From an uncultured Prevotella sp. (GTDB lineage Bacteria; Bacteroidota; Bacteroidia; Bacteroidales; Bacteroidaceae): a DNA stretch of 43,178 bases. The position numbers were made by a program, and so were the translations under genes. How positions within the stretch are numbered: the stretch's first letter is position 1; every line of letters starts with the position of its first letter. The DNA lies in the NCBI GenBank assembly GCA_905233825.1, contig CAJOFE010000023.1:1-43178 (forward strand), in the 5' to 3' direction. Positions 1 to 7,832 of this stretch are shown here, piece by piece. A model generated the notes under the pieces. That model ran no database searches. It was not told the origin of the DNA and was given only the letters and a program-made list of their open reading frames with translations.

Positions 1-49
1 AGCCTGTAGCTAGCGTTCATCCTGAGCCAGGATCAAACTCTTCATTGTA
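1..49 (-). rRNA. rrs: 16S ribosomal RNA, 5' end only
   Basis: The reverse complement of the first ~49 bases reads as the start of a 16S gene: it contains GAGTTTGATCCTGGCTCAG, the universal forward-primer site, followed by GATGAACGCTAGC, the form usual in Bacteroidales. The gene is transcribed leftward and leaves the window after about 45 bases, so only the 5' terminus is present. The exact mature 5' end cannot be fixed from sequence alone. A contig edge inside an rRNA operon is common in draft assemblies. Confidence 0.95.
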
Positions 50-374
50 AATTTTATATCTCCGATAGAAAATTTACGAGTCTTCGTCGTCGCTCGGCAT
101 GGCTCAAGTGAACTTGGCCCTGCACTCGCTCCTAGAAGCCTTGTAAAAATTTGAATCATTCATTATCTGTCTCAGAACGACTATCCAGTATTCGTATCAA
201 GTTTAAAATGCACCTTTTCAATTATAAAAATTGACGGCTTTTTAGTTTTACCCGACGGCACACTTTTTAAAAGTGGCCGCCACTTCTTGTACTACTTTTT
301 TCTGTCTATTATGTAATCTTTTCAAAGAACTCTTTCTTCTATGCTTTTGACCATTTTTTTGGCCGAAAGCGGAT
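50..374 (-). other. rRNA operon leader (pre-16S transcribed spacer)
   Basis: About 325 bases lie between the 16S start and the rRNA promoter. No plausible gene is seen in them. On the minus strand, positions 319-330 read GTTCTTTGAAAA, which resembles the boxA antitermination element seen in rRNA leaders. The rest probably holds 16S processing-stem sequence, which would pair with the 3' flank outside the window. Confidence 0.6.
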
Positions 375-383
375 GCAAAGGTA
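375..383 (-). promoter_or_regulatory. rRNA operon promoter, -7 element
   Basis: The minus strand reads TACCTTTGC, a match to the Bacteroidetes housekeeping -7 consensus TAnnTTTG. It sits downstream of a very AT-rich stretch (384-430), as expected for a strong rRNA promoter. Transcription would start a few bases further left and run into the 16S gene. Confidence 0.75.
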
Positions 384-492
384 CAACTAATAAAATAAAT
401 ATGAAAACTTTTTATCGACTTTTTTCAAAACAAACAAAACATTTTCCATTTAGTTTACAAAATGAGTCCTTATACATTATTATATAATATAA

Positions 493-524
493 ATGGTGCA
501 AGAATTACACTAATTCCGCACCAT
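493..524 (-). terminator. Putative terminator hairpin after the BI-1 gene
   Basis: Inverted repeat ATGGTGC / GCACCAT with an inner GAATTA-CAC-TAATTC stem, ending about 29 bases beyond the stop codon of the Bax-inhibitor-1 gene. The following minus-strand sequence is AT-rich but not a pure T run, so termination strength is uncertain. The rest of 384-552 is AT-rich spacer with no gene seen. Confidence 0.45.
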
Positions 525-552
525 CTAACATGATATTTTTACCTACTTGAAA

Positions 553-1269
553 TTACTCACGCCGTCCAAAAATGCGGAGCAAATAGATAAACAAATTGAT
601 AAAGTCCAAATAGAGTGAGAGTGCACCCAATAATGCGAGCTTTTGCATAGACTCACCAGCATCAGGAGCCTGCATGCACATCATCTTTATCTTTTGTGTA
701 TCGTATGCTGTCAAGCCAACGAAGATGAGCACACCCACATAGCTGATAATCATTTCCAGACCAGAACTCTTCATGAACAAGTTGACCACCGTCGCAATAA
801 TAAGTCCTATCAATGCCATCATCAGGAGTTTCCCCCATGAGGTAAGGTCGGTCTTTGTGATATAGCCGTAAAGCGACATCACTCCAAATGTTCCTGCTGT
901 GATGAAGAATACCGTGGCGATACTCGACATGGTATATATCAGGAAAATGGATGAAAGCAAAGCTCCGTTTATAACAGAATAGAGGACAAACAGCAATGTT
1001 GCCACTGGGAGTGACAATTTGTTGATAGCTGCTGTCACACCAAACACGATAGCCAACTCAACTCCTATAAGAATCCACATCACTGCCGGCTTGGAATAAA
1101 TAAGCGCCAGTAAGTTCTCGTTAGTGGCTACATAATAAGCCGTAAAGCCCGTGATGATCAAAGCCAATGACATCCACACATAGACTTTACGCATAAGAGC
1201 AGGAAAGACGGCAGAGACTTCGGCTTCACGTGCCGTCACAGACTGATAATTCAATTCTTCGTAATCCAT
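553..1269 (-). CDS. Bax inhibitor-1 / YccA family membrane protein
   Basis: Predicted integral membrane protein of about 238 residues with roughly seven hydrophobic helices across its length, matching the BI-1/YccA/LFG (TMBIM) family. Near the C-terminus it has the family's conserved GLTAYDTQKIK segment followed by a last membrane helix. Family members act as pH-sensitive calcium leak channels or interact with the FtsH protease; the bacterial role is poorly defined. A longer frame opens upstream at 1302, but that ATG lies inside the -7 promoter element. I therefore take ATG 1269 (MDYEELNYQS), which puts the start just downstream of the promoter. It appears monocistronic. Confidence 0.9.
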   Translation of the reverse strand: MDYEELNYQSVTAREAEVSAVFPALMRKVYVWMSLALIITGFTAYYVATNENLLALIYSKPAVMWILIGVELAIVFGVTAAINKLSLPVATLLFVLYSVINGALLSSIFLIYTMSSIATVFFITAGTFGVMSLYGYITKTDLTSWGKLLMMALIGLIIATVVNLFMKSSGLEMIISYVGVLIFVGLTAYDTQKIKMMCMQAPDAGESMQKLALLGALSLYLDFINLFIYLLRIFGRRE

Positions 1270-1300
1270 TCTTTTTAAATGATTTAAAAATATACGGCGC

Positions 1301-1309
1301 AAAGGTACA
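1301..1309 (-). promoter_or_regulatory. Promoter -7 element of the BI-1 gene
   Basis: The minus strand reads TACCTTTGC, the Bacteroidetes -7 consensus, about 31 bases upstream of the chosen ATG at 1269. It decides the start choice, because a start at 1302 would sit within the promoter. Confidence 0.7.
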
Positions 1310-1356
1310 TATAAAATCCGATATGACGAAGCAAAGCGACACTTTTTAACTTTTAA

Positions 1357-2292
1357 TTACAACGTCCACTCATAGGTGTCGTAACAAATGGCACGTCCAC
1401 CAAATCCCTCCTTCTGATAGATGAGCTTTTCGTTAAGAATATCGCTATGTGTTTCTGTTGATTTACCGAAATCCATATATAAATGTTTAGGGAATGAACG
1501 CAACAGCTCGTCGATGATTGCATTGACCACGCCCAGTCGTTTGCCTTCAGACGTAGCAGCGATATATTGTGTATGAACAACTTGCGGAGTCAGATAGACA
1601 ACGCAGCCCCCCAACAGGCCGCCCTCTTTCCTTGCTTCCATCAGTAAGATGTTCTTCGGAAAACGACCATGCAAAAGTTTGATTTCATCCAAAGAATGCA
1701 CAGGACTAACGTGATGGTTCTGTAGCAGATTCTCTTCAAGTATCGGCCAAAAGGCATCATAGTCCTCCGAGAATTGCACTTTCACGCCGTTGTCACGAGC
1801 CACCCGCAATCCATGCCTACGGTCTTTCTTCCATTTGAGAAGATGGTTCAAGACAATTGTCGATGAGACATCACGTTCCAGCAAACGATAATGACACTTC
1901 AGGTGCATGGCATATAGCGGTTCTTCAGCCGGCACCTGATGGTAAATCCATGGAACAGCTTTATAGACCACCCGTCCAATGTGCTGTTCACGCAAATAAG
2001 CATTCATGCTCTCAAAGATTTCCATCACATGCACGGTTGTTGCATCCATGCCCATCACCACTCCTCCATAGGTAAGTCCTTGATGCGAATAGAGTGTATG
2101 ATCTTTTTCGTTGGCAGGGAGAAGGGCATAGAGATGCTCATCGCGGTAAAACATCAGCGAATGGTCAGTGAAGCGGTCTGCATGATAATCCATATAGCTA
2201 CGATCGAAAAGAAACGTGCCGTTCTTCGACGAAGCCACGAAAAGATTCCATTCGTCAGCCTTATCTGCCGTATATCTCTTTATTTCGAACAT
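1357..2292 (-). CDS. GNAT/FemAB-like acyltransferase (putative)
   Basis: A 311-residue soluble protein. The layout, two GNAT-like halves with conserved aromatic and basic positions and a C-terminal part that reads like an acetyltransferase acceptor fold (GGCVVYLTPQVVHTQYIAA), fits the GNAT/FemAB-like group of Bacteroidetes (Acetyltransf_6 type). Such proteins often lie beside nucleotide-sugar genes and may acylate an amino sugar or a cell-envelope component; the substrate cannot be read from sequence. It overlaps the preceding ketoisomerase gene by 13 bases, so the two are surely co-transcribed and probably translationally coupled. It is the last gene of the minus-strand run that starts at the MATE gene. 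Confidence 0.65.
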   Translation of the reverse strand: MFEIKRYTADKADEWNLFVASSKNGTFLFDRSYMDYHADRFTDHSLMFYRDEHLYALLPANEKDHTLYSHQGLTYGGVVMGMDATTVHVMEIFESMNAYLREQHIGRVVYKAVPWIYHQVPAEEPLYAMHLKCHYRLLERDVSSTIVLNHLLKWKKDRRHGLRVARDNGVKVQFSEDYDAFWPILEENLLQNHHVSPVHSLDEIKLLHGRFPKNILLMEARKEGGLLGGCVVYLTPQVVHTQYIAATSEGKRLGVVNAIIDELLRSFPKHLYMDFGKSTETHSDILNEKLIYQKEGFGGRAICYDTYEWTL

Positions 2293-2684
2293 CCTATGTA
2301 CTTCAGGAACTCGTCATAATCGTAAATATAGTCGCCCTCGTCGTAATGCTCGGAAGCGAGAACAAGGCAGACGGCTCCACTGGAGAAGTCATCAAGCGTA
2401 CGCCAGGTATTGACATCAATGAGCAGTCCCTGCCACGGGTGATTCAGCAGCACGGTCTTGCGTTCCTTGCCATTGTCAAGGGTCACATGGAAACTGCCGC
2501 TTAGAGCAATGACGAACTGCTTCAATTGCTTATGAGCATGACCTCCCCTACTCTCTCCACCAGGTACGTCATAGACCCAATAGGCACGTTTGATGTCGAA
2601 GGGTACCATCGCCTGCGCCTCCGCAAAGGTCAGATTGCCACGGGGGTCAGTAATTTTGGGGAGGTCAATGAGTTTAATCTCCAT
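2280..2684 (-). CDS. FdtA/QdtA-like dTDP-sugar 3,4-ketoisomerase (WxcM-like cupin)
   Basis: A 134-residue single-domain cupin of the FdtA/QdtA/WxcM group, which isomerises dTDP-4-keto-6-deoxyglucose to a 3-keto sugar. Visible hallmarks are the N-terminal ITDPRGNLTFAEA segment, the catalytic-histidine region RGGHAHKQLKQF near residue 50, and the C-terminal ASEHYDEGDYIYDYDEF segment typical of the family. Its expected substrate is the product of RfbB, encoded two genes upstream in the same run. The usual next steps, a PLP aminotransferase (FdtB/QdtB) and a hexapeptide acetyltransferase, are not in the window. Confidence 0.85.
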   Translation of the reverse strand: MEIKLIDLPKITDPRGNLTFAEAQAMVPFDIKRAYWVYDVPGGESRGGHAHKQLKQFVIALSGSFHVTLDNGKERKTVLLNHPWQGLLIDVNTWRTLDDFSSGAVCLVLASEHYDEGDYIYDYDEFLKYIGCSK

Positions 2685-2712
2685 AGCGGCAGCAAATTAT
2701 CCACTATTCCCT

Positions 2713-3915
2713 TTATCTCAACTTCGCGTATGGATCAGTTCCTAAAACAGTCTTGGCAAGGCGCTTAGCCTTGTCGCGCAAAGCGTTCACATCGTCACCG
2801 ACTTCACCATAGCAAAGAACGACACCCATACGACGGCCCCTATGAGCTTCTGGCTTACCGAAAATACGGATACGGGTTCGGTCTTCACGCAAAGCCTCCT
2901 CCAGATTATAAGGCAACAACGAACGATCGACAGGTGTTGAAGCCTCCGTTGGCGAAAGGATAACAGCCGAAGCACCAGCATGTTCCAGATGGATACTTGC
3001 AATGGGCAGGCCAAGAACAGCGCGCAGATGAAGCTCGAATTCGGAAAGGTTCGTGGTGTGTCCAAGAGTTACCATACCTGTGTCATGCGGACGGGGTGAT
3101 AGTTCGGAGAAGATGACTTCACCCTGTTTCGTCAAGAAGAACTCCACACCCCAGATACCGGCGCCCGTCAGCGCCTTTGTCACCTTGTCAGCCATCATCT
3201 GAGCCTGTTTCAGTGCTTCGTCACTAATCTTATAGGGCTGCCATGATTCGCGATAGTCGCCACTCTTCTGCACGTGTCCGATAGGCGGACAGAACAATGT
3301 AGGCCAGCCGTGCTGCTGAGTGACAGTGAGCAGTGTGAACTCGGAATCGAAATCGATGAACTCCTCAATGATGACTTCCTTCACATCTCCACGACTTCCC
3401 TCCATCGCCTCGCGAAAAGCCTGCTCCAGCTCACCTTCATTGTGGACATAGCTTTGACCGTGACCACTCGATGACATCAAAGGCTTTACCACGCAGGGGA
3501 AACCAATCTCATCGGCAGCAGCCTTAAACTCTTCGAAAGTCTTGGCATAAAAATACTTCGCAGTCCTTAACCCCAACTCTTTTGCAGCGAGATCGCGGAT
3601 GGCACGGCGATTCATCGTGAAGTTCACGGCACGGGCAGAGGGAACGACCTGAATGCCCTGCTCCTCGAACTTGAAGAGGCGCTCGGTACGGATAGCCTCA
3701 ATCTCAGGCACGATGATGTCGGGCTGGTGCTTCTTAACGACTGCCTCAAGGGCATCGCCATCGAGCATCGAGAACACTTCACGCTCGTCAGCCACCTGCA
3801 TGGCCGGAGCATTATCATAACGGTCACAGGCAATGACATACTGGCCTGCGCGCATAGCGGCAATCACGAACTCTTTACCGAGTTCTCCTGAGCCTAAAAG
3901 CAAAATCTTCTTCAT
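2713..3915 (-). CDS. purT: Formate-dependent phosphoribosylglycinamide formyltransferase PurT
   Basis: A 400-residue ATP-grasp enzyme that uses ATP and formate to formylate GAR, the third step of purine synthesis. The N-terminal [11 protein letters not shown] begins the pre-ATP-grasp fold; [14 protein letters not shown] (about residues 143-156) is the ATP-binding loop; [27 protein letters not shown] carries the metal and substrate residues. Length is normal for PurT (about 390). It lies 5 bases downstream of rfbB and 28 bases before the ketoisomerase gene, so it appears inserted into an otherwise sugar-related run. No promoter of its own is seen. Confidence 0.95.
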   Translation of the reverse strand: MKKILLLGSGELGKEFVIAAMRAGQYVIACDRYDNAPAMQVADEREVFSMLDGDALEAVVKKHQPDIIVPEIEAIRTERLFKFEEQGIQVVPSARAVNFTMNRRAIRDLAAKELGLRTAKYFYAKTFEEFKAAADEIGFPCVVKPLMSSSGHGQSYVHNEGELEQAFREAMEGSRGDVKEVIIEEFIDFDSEFTLLTVTQQHGWPTLFCPPIGHVQKSGDYRESWQPYKISDEALKQAQMMADKVTKALTGAGIWGVEFFLTKQGEVIFSELSPRPHDTGMVTLGHTTNLSEFELHLRAVLGLPIASIHLEHAGASAVILSPTEASTPVDRSLLPYNLEEALREDRTRIRIFGKPEAHRGRRMGVVLCYGEVGDDVNALRDKAKRLAKTVLGTDPYAKLR

Positions 3916-3920
3916 AATGT

Positions 3921-5057
3921 TTATCGGTTAGCGTACATATTATCATAATACTTCTGATAATCACCAGAGGTCACATTATCGAGCCACTCCTGATTGTCCA
4001 AGTACCAGCGAACAGTCTTTTCGATACCTTCCTCAAACTGGAGGCTTGGTTCCCAGCCGAGTTCCTTCTGCAGTTTGGTACTGTCGATGGCATAACGTAG
4101 GTCGTGGCCAGCACGATCGGTGACGTAAGTGATAAGATCCATATCCTCGCCTTCCTTACGTCCAAGGAGACGATCGACAGTGTTGATGAGCACACGGATG
4201 ATGTCAATGTTCTTCCACTCATTGAACCCTCCAATGTTGTAGGTCTCGGCTATCAGACCCTGATGGAAAATGAGGTCGATGGCACGGGCATGATCCTCTA
4301 CAAAGAGCCAGTCGCGCACGTTCTCGCCCTTGCCATAGACGGGCAACGGTTTACGATGACGGATATTATTAATAAAGAGAGGTATCAGCTTCTCGGGGAA
4401 CTGATAGGGACCATAGTTGTTCGAGCAGTTGGTCACGATGACTGGCATACCATAAGTATCATGATATGCACGGACAAAGTGGTCTGAAGAAGCCTTGGCG
4501 GCACTATAGGGGGAGTGAGGATTGTATTTCGTAGTTTCCAGAAAGAACTTATCGCCATATGCCAAGTGATGCTCGGCCGAAGAAGCAGTAGTTGTGAACG
4601 GAGGCTCAATGCCCTCAGGATGTGTCAGTTCCAGTGCTCCATATACCTCATCCGTTGAGATGTGATAGAAGCGTTTGCCTTCGTAACGCTCAGGCAGACT
4701 CTCCCAATAGAGCTTGGCTGCCTGAAGCAATGATAATGTTCCCATCACGTTCGTCTTGGCAAAGGTGAAAGGATCTTTGATGCTACGATCAACGTGACTT
4801 TCAGCAGCGAGGTGGATGATGCCATCGACCTTCTTCTCCTGCATCAACTTGTAAAAGGCGTCGAAGTCGCAGATATCCATCTTCACAAACTCGTAGTTAG
4901 GCTTGTTCTCGATATCCTTCAGATTAGCCAAATTGCCAGCATAGGTCAGCTTGTCGAGGTTAATGATATGATAATCGGGATATTTGTTCACGAACAGGCG
5001 AACAACATGAGAACCAATGAATCCGGCTCCTCCTGTAATGACGATAGTACGTTTCAT
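3921..5057 (-). CDS. rfbB: dTDP-glucose 4,6-dehydratase
   Basis: A 378-residue extended short-chain dehydrogenase. [10 protein letters not shown] at residues 8-17 is the NAD-binding glycine loop, STDEVYG carries the catalytic Thr-Asp-Glu, and YSAAKAS is the YxxxK active-site motif. It converts dTDP-glucose to dTDP-4-keto-6-deoxyglucose for rhamnose or amino-deoxyhexose synthesis. Its start overlaps the stop of the small membrane-protein gene by 4 bases. RfbA, RfbC and RfbD are not nearby; together with the FdtA-like gene this suggests a 3-amino-sugar branch with the remaining enzymes encoded elsewhere. Confidence 0.95.
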   Translation of the reverse strand: MKRTIVITGGAGFIGSHVVRLFVNKYPDYHIINLDKLTYAGNLANLKDIENKPNYEFVKMDICDFDAFYKLMQEKKVDGIIHLAAESHVDRSIKDPFTFAKTNVMGTLSLLQAAKLYWESLPERYEGKRFYHISTDEVYGALELTHPEGIEPPFTTTASSAEHHLAYGDKFFLETTKYNPHSPYSAAKASSDHFVRAYHDTYGMPVIVTNCSNNYGPYQFPEKLIPLFINNIRHRKPLPVYGKGENVRDWLFVEDHARAIDLIFHQGLIAETYNIGGFNEWKNIDIIRVLINTVDRLLGRKEGEDMDLITYVTDRAGHDLRYAIDSTKLQKELGWEPSLQFEEGIEKTVRWYLDNQEWLDNVTSGDYQKYYDNMYANR

Positions 5058-5239
5058 TCCTTATTCTTTTTTCTATTATATATTCCTAATATGAACATGA
5101 TGGCGAAAGCGATGATGAAAGTCTGCGATGCCTCCTGCCATGAGTCTTCGAGTCCAAGTATATAACATAATAACGTAGCCACTACGGCAACTATTGTGTC
5201 AAGCAGCAGTTCTGGTAGCCATTTTTTCAATTCATCCAT
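5054..5239 (-). CDS. Small two-helix membrane protein, unknown function
   Basis: A 61-residue protein with two predicted membrane helices (about 12-30 and 38-55) and a basic C-terminus, RKKNKE. Its start overlaps the end of the phosphoesterase gene by 8 bases and its stop overlaps the rfbB start by 4, which supports a real translated gene. No known family is recognised. Confidence 0.7.
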   Translation of the reverse strand: MDELKKWLPELLLDTIVAVVATLLCYILGLEDSWQEASQTFIIAFAIMFILGIYNRKKNKE

Positions 5240-5738
5240 TGTGTCTAGGGTCTGAGAGCGTGATTATTTCAAGGTCTTTGAAGGTGGAGCCGTCGATGAC
5301 AAGGCGCATCAATGTTCGTTCCTTGTGCCAGCCCTGCAGTCCGGCAGCGCCAGGGTTCAGATGGAGCAAATTCAAGGTCTTGTCGTACTTCACCTTCAAG
5401 ATATGTGAATGTCCTGCTACGAAAAGCTGGGGCGGATTAGCGTAAAGAGTTGAACGTACGCTGGCATCGTAGTTACCAGGATAGCCGCCGATATGTTTGA
5501 TAAGCACATCAACATCCTCGCACTTGAAACGGTTCAACTCGCGATACATCAGACGCAGGTCGCCGCCGTCGCAGTTGCCACAGACGGCACGCAAAGGACG
5601 GAAAGCAGCCAACCGCTCTGCCACTTCGACACTACCTATGTCACCAGCATGCCAAATCTCATCACAGGGCTCAAAGTAGTGCAGGTACTTCTCGTCCCAG
5701 TAGCTATGCGTGTCGCTGATGATACCTATCTTCTTCAT
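5232..5738 (-). CDS. YfcE/MJ0936-family metallophosphoesterase
   Basis: A 168-residue calcineurin-like phosphoesterase. The metal-binding motifs appear in order: GIISDTHS (D-x-H), WHAGDIGS (GD), CGNCDGG (GN-C-D in place of GNCD/GNHD), and VAGHSHILK (GHxH). This fits the small YfcE/MJ0936 subfamily, which hydrolyses phosphodiesters in vitro. It is followed by overlapping downstream genes. Upstream, a short heptamer array separates it from the cytidylate kinase-like gene. Confidence 0.9.
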   Translation of the reverse strand: MKKIGIISDTHSYWDEKYLHYFEPCDEIWHAGDIGSVEVAERLAAFRPLRAVCGNCDGGDLRLMYRELNRFKCEDVDVLIKHIGGYPGNYDASVRSTLYANPPQLFVAGHSHILKVKYDKTLNLLHLNPGAAGLQGWHKERTLMRLVIDGSTFKDLEIITLSDPRHNG

Positions 5739-5771
5739 TATCTAAAGTCTATAGTCTAAATTCTATAGTCA
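5737..5771. repeat. Heptamer array, phosphoesterase/kinase spacer
   Basis: Five seven-base units (ATTATCT, AAAGTCT, ATAGTCT, AAATTCT, ATAGTCA) fill nearly the whole spacer between the phosphoesterase start and the kinase stop. The first unit touches the phosphoesterase ATG. Confidence 0.7.
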
Positions 5772-5775
5772 TCTC

Positions 5776-6399
5776 CTACAGTCCGAACCATTTACGGATG
5801 AACTCAGCGATGATCCTTTCTGTATCCTTAAGGCCGAGAATACTGGCATCGATGCAGAGGTTGTAACTCTCAGAATGGCCCCATTTCTTACCCGTATAAT
5901 AATTATAGTACTCGGCACGGCGGCGCTCACCCTGCTCAATAAGCTTACGTGCCTCATCGGGCAGCACGCCCTGACGGTTCACCACGTTGTCGATGCGAAA
6001 GTTCATCGAAGCGGTAATGAACACGCTCACCACGTTATTCATGTCACGAAGCACATAGTCAGCGCACCGACCCACGAAGATGCATGAGCCTTCTTGCGCG
6101 GCCTTGCGGATAGCGTCGCTCTGGAACTTGAAGAGAGCCTCCTGAGAGAAGTTGCTCTGGTAGAAGTTGTTGTCGCTGATGTGCGGTGCCCGAGTGTGGA
6201 AGACGGAGCGAAGGAAACCATGCCGCTCGTCGTTCTGCTCGAAGAACTCCTTTGAAAATCCACTTTCTTGAGCAGCCAACTTCAGGATTTCCTTGTCATA
6301 GTATTGGGCGTTGAAGTCCGTTGCGAGCATACGACCGATGTCATGCCCACCTGAGCCCAGCTGACGGCCCACACAAATGATAACATGTTTATTTTCCAT
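5776..6399 (-). CDS. Cytidylate kinase-like family protein
   Basis: A 207-residue P-loop protein. GRQLGSGGHDIG (residues 12-23) is the nucleotide-binding loop in the form used by the cytidylate-kinase-like family, and IFVGRCADYVLRD plus the RRAEYYNYYTGKKWG segment match that family's core. It is not the canonical Cmk, so the substrate is unknown. Its first 11 bases overlap the end of the MATE gene. Translation and transcription are probably coupled to the transporter. Confidence 0.85.
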   Translation of the reverse strand: MENKHVIICVGRQLGSGGHDIGRMLATDFNAQYYDKEILKLAAQESGFSKEFFEQNDERHGFLRSVFHTRAPHISDNNFYQSNFSQEALFKFQSDAIRKAAQEGSCIFVGRCADYVLRDMNNVVSVFITASMNFRIDNVVNRQGVLPDEARKLIEQGERRRAEYYNYYTGKKWGHSESYNLCIDASILGLKDTERIIAEFIRKWFGL

Positions 6400-7741
6400 A
6401 AGCCTTTAACTTTCTAAGATACCACCACAATATCGGGAGGGTCATGGCAAACGATGCGAAGTCACTTAAAGGCATAGCATACCAGACTCCGTCAAGTTTC
6501 CAGAACAGAGGAAGAATATATGCCAAGGGTAGCAGGACAATGAGCTGTCTAGTCAGCGACAGGAAGATTGATATCTTCACCTTTCCGATACATTGGAAAA
6601 AGTTCGTAATGATAGCCTGTGAGCCGACGATGAAGAACACTAGCATGGTAAGCTTGATTCCTCGAGCCGACATGTCAAGCAGTACGGGGTCGGTGGCGAA
6701 GATGCGGGCTATCTGACGGGGGAACAGCATGCCCATCGTCCAGCCCAACAGCAGGATGGCTGTAGCAGCTGCGATAGACAGCCACAGGCAACGCAACATG
6801 CGGTCAAACTTCTTCGCCCCGAAGTTGTAACCCACGATGGGCTGCATGCCCTGCGTAATGCCCATAACGAACATAAACAGCGCCATTACCACCGAGTTGG
6901 CTATAGAGTAGGCACCCACGGCCAGATCGCCACCGTAGCGGGAGAACTGGTTGTTCATGAAAATAACGATGATGCACGACGTGGTCTGCATCAGGAAAGG
7001 TGACACACCGATAGCAACGATATTCTTCACCAACTGCGACTTCAGCCGATAGATGCCCCGCTTCAGATGCAGTAACTCTTTCTTGTTAGAAAACATCCAC
7101 ATCTGCCAGCACATGGCCATCGTCTGGCTTGTAATCGTAGCCAAGGCCGCCCCCCGTATGCCCCAGCGCAGCCACCACACGAAGGCAAAGACCAGCACGA
7201 TGTTCATGCCCACGGTGAACAGCGTGGCGTACATGGCATGACGCGGTTTCCCTGCGGCCCTCAGTACGGCGTTCATGCCGAAGTACATATGCGTAATCAT
7301 GTTACCAGCCAGGATGACCTGCATGAAGGAGCGGGCATAAGGTAGTGTTATGTCCGAGGCGCCGAAGAAACGAAGGATGGGATCAAGGAAAACCATGCAT
7401 ACCACCATGAACAAGAAGCCGATGACCAGATTCAGCGTCACCGTGTTGCCCAGCAAGTGCTGCGCCGTGTCGTAGTCACGCTGCCCCAGCTTCACACTGA
7501 TACATGTCGAGGCACCCACACCCACGGCTGCACCGAAAGCAGCGCTCAGGTTCATGAATGGGAACGTAATGCCCAGACCGGCAATAGCCTCCGGGCCCAC
7601 CACCTGTCCTATTGATGCTCGGTCAATAATATTATATAATGAAGAGGCCGTCATTGCTACGATGGCGGGCAATGCATACTGCCACAACAATTGTCCCACG
7701 GGTTTCTGCCCCAGCTCCAATGCCTTCTGCTTGTTGTCCAT
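6389..7741 (-). CDS. MATE family efflux transporter
   Basis: About 450 residues with 12 hydrophobic helices; the opening PVGQLLWQYALPAIVAMTASSLYNIIDRASIGQ is the usual MATE N-terminus (shown here by its sense, twelve helices follow). Such proteins export drugs or metabolites against a Na+ or H+ gradient. An ATG at 7774 gives a longer frame, but a -7 promoter element lies between it and ATG 7741. I therefore choose 7741 (MDNKQKALEL), only about 8 bases past the promoter. It heads the minus-strand run. Confidence 0.9.
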   Translation of the reverse strand: MDNKQKALELGQKPVGQLLWQYALPAIVAMTASSLYNIIDRASIGQVVGPEAIAGLGITFPFMNLSAAFGAAVGVGASTCISVKLGQRDYDTAQHLLGNTVTLNLVIGFLFMVVCMVFLDPILRFFGASDITLPYARSFMQVILAGNMITHMYFGMNAVLRAAGKPRHAMYATLFTVGMNIVLVFAFVWWLRWGIRGAALATITSQTMAMCWQMWMFSNKKELLHLKRGIYRLKSQLVKNIVAIGVSPFLMQTTSCIIVIFMNNQFSRYGGDLAVGAYSIANSVVMALFMFVMGITQGMQPIVGYNFGAKKFDRMLRCLWLSIAAATAILLLGWTMGMLFPRQIARIFATDPVLLDMSARGIKLTMLVFFIVGSQAIITNFFQCIGKVKISIFLSLTRQLIVLLPLAYILPLFWKLDGVWYAMPLSDFASFAMTLPILWWYLRKLKAYGK

Positions 7742-7749
7742 AACGGGTG

Positions 7750-7757
7750 CAAAGGTA
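7750..7757 (-). promoter_or_regulatory. Promoter -7 element of the MATE run
   Basis: The minus strand reads TACCTTTG, then CACCCGTT, then the ATG at 7741. The transcript would have a leader of only a few bases. It is back-to-back with the promoter of the subtilase gene. Confidence 0.75.
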
Positions 7758-7820
7758 GTGTTTTTTTCCGACATGGCGAAAAATTCTGAAAAGAAACATG
7801 CATCTTTCGGAAATAATTAC

Positions 7821-7828
7821 TAACTTTG
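7821..7828 (+). promoter_or_regulatory. Promoter -7 element of the first subtilase
   Basis: TAACTTTG followed by CAGC and the ATG at 7833, leaving four bases between promoter element and start codon. The mRNA is likely leaderless or nearly so. Confidence 0.7.
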
Positions 7829-7832
7829 CAGC

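Noticed and set aside
1353..1580. Alternative minus-strand frame within the GNAT gene
   Set aside because: It overlaps a conserved gene in another frame and has no recognisable features.
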